Positions 48,806-51,843 of a DNA stretch of 51,843 nt are shown here, piece by piece. The position numbers were made by a program, and so were the translations under genes. Source of the DNA: Nymphaea colorata (Eukaryota; Streptophyta; Magnoliopsida; Nymphaeales; Nymphaeaceae). Under the pieces are notes generated by a model, which saw only the letters and a program-made list of their open reading frames with translations, was not told the origin of the DNA and did no database searches. Numbering within the stretch: position 1 is the first letter of the stretch; every line of letters starts with the position of its first letter. The DNA lies in the NCBI RefSeq assembly GCF_008831285.2, contig NW_022204796.1:1-51843 (forward strand). The letters are read 5' to 3'.

Positions 48806-49285
48806 TAACGATCTGTAAGAATTTAATATTATAATATCAGAGATATAGAAGGGAATAGCTATGGTGGATGCGGGATGCTTGGATGATTAATATGAGATTT
48901 TTTGTTGGTTTTTAGATGGAATGGGAACGAATGGATGGGATTGATGATAAAAAATGATGATCAGTTTAGACTATAAAGCTAGTGGTAACTTTATCACCAT
49001 TTTTAGCAGAAAATGATGTTTCTCACATTTCAAGCATAATAGAAAGTTTTGCAATAAACCTACCACGCGAATTCTCCAAAAAATCCTTATCCATTTCGTC
49101 CATGCATCCATTTATCAATTATAATCAAAATTATTGCATGCCCAATATGATTAAATCGGCTGCCAAAATATAGCATCCATAAAAATCCCCATCCTTCCCT
49201 TCTCCTATCTTTTCCCATATTTTTCCCCCTCTCCTTCAGCAGATCTTAGCTTATATTGCCCATTTCCCTTTATAATCTTTTCGGC
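48806..49285. other. Divergent spacer, no gene seen
   Basis: About 480 bp between two divergent starts, the largest gene-free stretch of the chromosome. AT-rich with short pyrimidine runs (CCTTCCCTTCTCC near 49192). A 63-aa frame here has no TAR-as-Glu support and a random composition. No RNA gene or repeat was recognised. Confidence 0.5.
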
Positions 49286-50739
49286 ATGAGCATACGCAAG
49301 ATCGTCGGCATGGACAACGGCATCGAGGACTTTCGGATATAGGTCTTTCCCAAAAGTATCACTCTGCCACGTACATGCAAGGCATTTGCACTGTACCTCT
49401 AGAAGGGTACCGGTTTCTCCATTTAGGCATGCAGATAATCGGCAAATTTTAATCCCCAGAGGGCGTGGTCCTCAAATAGCCCTTCTACCGCTTCAGACAG
49501 GCCCAGCCCACAGTATTCCGCATAAACAACCTGGCGCACAGCTGCTACAGTTGGACTCTCTACTCGATCGACCTCGAGACCAACGAATAAAACTTCGAAG
49601 ACTCCGCCTCGTTCAATATCTAGCGCACCATCAAGCTGTACCAGGTTTAGCTTCTATAGAAGGAAAGAGAGATCCAAACTTCCTTCAGAGAGAAGAACGT
49701 GACCAAGAGAATAGTCTTGGAGCTGTGGGGAAGGGCGAGGAGAGAGATGAAGAGCTGCAGGTCGGTCCAGAAATGCGTATTCAGCAACCAGGAATACCAG
49801 ATTGAGTTTCAACTCGAAATCAAGAATACTCTTGACTTGGAGAGCGAACGGATGGACGAGGAGGAGCAGATGAACGCCATGAGGAGAGGCAGGAACGATT
49901 AGGTCAGGACCTATCACGCAGAGAATAAATCGAAAATCACGCCCAATGTTATTTAGCTTTAATCCTCACCCTACCGGACGCGTTCTAACTTGAAGGAGGA
50001 GGACGCAATAAACACGAAATAATCGATAGAGGCATAGATAAACTACGGATAAATCCCATTGAATAATCACACCCCTAGCCGCTAAATCAAGCAACAACAA
50101 CGACGAAGACACGTTCAACGCTACAGTCAAGATCGTGGATCCCCACGGGTAGTAGATAGACGCGAATCGGCAGGACTTGCCCTTTACTGCTGGCATTCCT
50201 GCCAAAGATTAAAGCGAGGATTACGGCCAGTATTACAGCAACTAGCTTATTCCCATGAAGAAATTCTCACTCCTGAGTGATATCATCGAGCAGAGTCACG
50301 AGGGCTCCAGCTCATACCACCCCGATCGTAGCAGCAGCAACGGCAACAGGCTGGCTATGCGCAAGGATCGCACCCTCGACCTCGTCATCGAAACTCATAG
50401 AAACTAGCCACATTAACCGTTGAATAAGTTCAAAACTCTCCCGTACGAATCCCACCACAAATTGAATAGGTTGGAGGTGAGGGACCAGTTTAGGAGGGCG
50501 CAGACTGCGGAGAAGCTGAGCGAGGCTGGCTCATCGCAAATCCAGGAGGAGAATTCATATATATCAGGAATGGGCAAGCTCTAGGAGAACAGGATGGGAA
50601 GTTGAAGGCTTTGGCGAAGAAAATACCATTAAAGTGGGCAATTATTGTAGTAATATTACTCTTCTGCGGTATATCCCTGGCCATTTATGCTGGAGAGTCC
50701 TCCAACAAGCGAAAAGCAAAGCGAAAGCGTCCCCAATGA
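49286..50739 (+). CDS. Tail-anchored membrane protein, unrecognised (about 480 aa)
   Basis: ATG 49286 (MSIRKIVGMDNGIEDFRIEV). The N-terminal beta-rich domain reads FPKSITLPRTCKAFALYLEK, then after a frame change near 49425 MQIIGKFESPEGVVLKEPFY, FRINNLAHSCYSWTLYSIDL and FNIERTIKLYQVELLEKERE. The middle is charged and low complexity. The C-terminus has a basic helix and one transmembrane helix (LKWAIIVVILLFCGISLAIY) followed by AGESSNKRKAKRKRPQ and TGA 50737, a classical tail anchor with a very basic end. Frame changes are also near 50090 and 50590. Family unknown; ER or outer-membrane contact roles are possible. Confidence 0.65.
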
Positions 50740-50794
50740 TCATTATATTTATTCCTTCACTACGCCATGCATTTGAATATAAACATGCCATCCA

Positions 50795-51624
50795 TCACTT
50801 CTTGGCAGGAGACCTCTCCCGCTTCTTCTTCAAGTTGTCGAACCGTTCGCAGAAGCCGGGGATATTGTAAATGGCTTCGGGGTTATCGTTGGCTGGCTTT
50901 GCCAGGTCGATCCTTTCCCCGAAGGCGAAATTGCGGTCGTTGAGGCCGAGCATGCCGTAGAGGTGGCGATCGTTGACCCTGTGGTAGGGCCCAGGCACCC
51001 AGTTCTTGCTATCCGCCATCTTCTAGGAGTACATCTTGAGTCTGCCGTAGGCGGTGAACTTCAATTTATCCCCGCCTGGGACTTCCCTAACCTCGTACTT
51101 GGCTGGCGGGTTGTGTTCGGAGTGGAACTCGGCGTAGGCGTCGGAGCGGTGCTTGATGAAATTGCGCTCGTAGGCCTTCCAGCCGAGGCCGAAGCTCTTC
51201 CCCCTCTGCTTGCGACGCGGTTGCTAGTCGGTCACCTACATGTTGTAACGATCGGGAGCTGGCTTCTCTTTTGCGTTCCTTAGCACCACCTCAGAAATCG
51301 GCTTCCGAGTCCCCTTGCCGAATGTGCAGCTCTTGGTATTGAGGTGGATGGTAGGTTGGGTTCGAGTATATCGGAATGCGAAAGTGAATTTTCCCTAAAC
51401 CTTTCTCCGCGTGAGAAGCTATATTTATGTGCGGTGTGTCTCCAGGTGGCTGAGGACTGGTTCCAGCGGGGCTGTTCCTTGGGGAGCGGGAGGTGCGCGT
51501 AGTTGGGCAGGACTGCTGAGCCTGCCCTGCCCTCGGGGGAGAAGTGGGTGGCGTAGGAGTGGTTGCAGCTCATGTGGTGCGTGGAGTTCATGCTTTGCGG
51601 CTTGGCTGAGTCCGCCTCCCTCAT
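50795..51624 (-). CDS. SHIPPO / sperm-tail PG-rich repeat axonemal protein (about 275 aa)
   Basis: ATG 51624 (MREADSAKPQSMNSTHHMSC), only 107 bp from the right telomere. Repeated short motifs typical of STPGR/SHIPPO proteins occur: HSYATHFSPEGRAG, YSDILEPNLPS-like, SCTFGKGTRKP, EKPAPDRYNM, SFGLGWKAYERN, PPAKYEVREVPGG, NWVPGPYHRV, NFAFGERIDLAKP, IYNIPGFCERF. Each has an F-G or Y-then-Pro/Gly pattern. These proteins line axonemal microtubules. The C-terminus is Lys/Arg-rich (NLKKKRERSPAKK) and ends at TGA 50795. One frame change is near 51330. TAG codons are read as Glu (MEV, DEQ). Confidence 0.75.
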
Positions 51625-51730
51625 CGTACAATAAAATTAAGTTAATTTGTTCAACTATCCAACCAATAAACCAATAAAATACTACCCATATCATAAAAAT
51701 GGAACATAGGGCGTAGTTATTCATGCTGGA

Positions 51731-51843
51731 TTGGGGTTGGGGTTGGGGTTGGGGTTGGGGTTGGGGTTGGGGTTGGGGTTGGGGTTGGGGTTGGGGTTGG
51801 GGTTGGGGTTGGGGTTGGGGTTGGGGTTGGGGTTGGGGTTGGG
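51731..51843. repeat. Right telomere, G4T2 repeats
   Basis: About 18 perfect GGGGTT units from 51731 to the last base, with no interruption. Together with the left C4A2 tract it shows the molecule is complete. Confidence 0.99.

Noticed and set aside
48982-49173. 63-aa frame in the largest spacer
   Set aside because: Random-looking composition and no TAR-as-Glu extension; left as non-coding.

Overview
The window is a complete macronuclear chromosome of a ciliate, 51.8 kb long. It starts with a C4A2 telomere (1-78) and ends with a G4T2 telomere (51731-51843). Genes begin within about 100 bp of both ends. No micronuclear-type or mobile DNA was seen.

The genetic code identifies the group. TAA and TAG are sense codons throughout and TGA is the only stop. 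At invariant sites of well-known proteins TAA/TAG encode glutamate, not glutamine. Examples are the Lon Walker B motif (LLDE), Lon DEAELRGH (two TAA) and MTGE, the DEAD-box motif PTRE, leishmanolysin SHWE, and the eIF5B C-terminus. UAR = Glu with UGA as stop is the peritrich nuclear code (NCBI table 30), so the source is most likely a peritrich ciliate (Vorticella / Carchesium / Campanella relatives). Any annotation made with the standard or Tetrahymena code breaks these genes or mistranslates them.

Introns are tiny. Six 20-nt introns restore conserved or repeat-consistent frames exactly; an 18-nt and a 37-nt intron are also well supported. All start with GT and end with AG. Separately, many genes show one-base frame changes, often in short homopolymers. 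These most likely are residual assembly indels, so most CDS coordinates below are outer gene boundaries and not single open frames.

Layout: 31 protein genes and one tRNA, with spacers mostly of 40-250 bp. 0.2-8.8 kb: long coiled-coil protein (-), second coiled-coil protein (+), EF-hand-like protein (-), CCDC47 homologue (-), small coiled-coil protein (+). 8.9-11.4 kb: unknown protein and an RRM protein (+). 11.8-18.3 kb: two large secreted or membrane cysteine-rich proteins in tandem; the second is a leishmanolysin-type metalloprotease. 18.4-24.5 kb: coiled-coil genes, a type I membrane protein, an MDR-family oxidoreductase, a small unknown and a small docking-domain-like protein. 24.6-34.3 kb: peroxisomal Lon protease ending in AKL, PX-domain sorting nexin, C2H2 zinc-finger protein, cytosolic carboxypeptidase (tubulin deglutamylase family), TBC1D22-type Rab GAP, and a tail-anchored protein. 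34.4 kb: tRNA-Arg(ACG). 34.6-41 kb: charged coiled-coil protein, leucine-rich-repeat protein, very large unknown, and an FKBP/TPR (AIP-like) protein. 41-47.2 kb: DDX46/Prp5 helicase, ATG12-like ubiquitin-fold protein, eIF5B. 47.4-51.6 kb: unknown EF-hand/coiled-coil-like protein, tail-anchored protein, and a SHIPPO/PG-repeat axonemal protein next to the right telomere.

The genes are a normal housekeeping mixture with a ciliary flavour (deglutamylase, SHIPPO protein, coiled coils) and are not an operon or single pathway. The most notable points are the glutamate code evidence, the 20-nt introns with frame-sensitive design, the ATG12-like protein that lacks a C-terminal glycine, and the Cys-rich surface pair.
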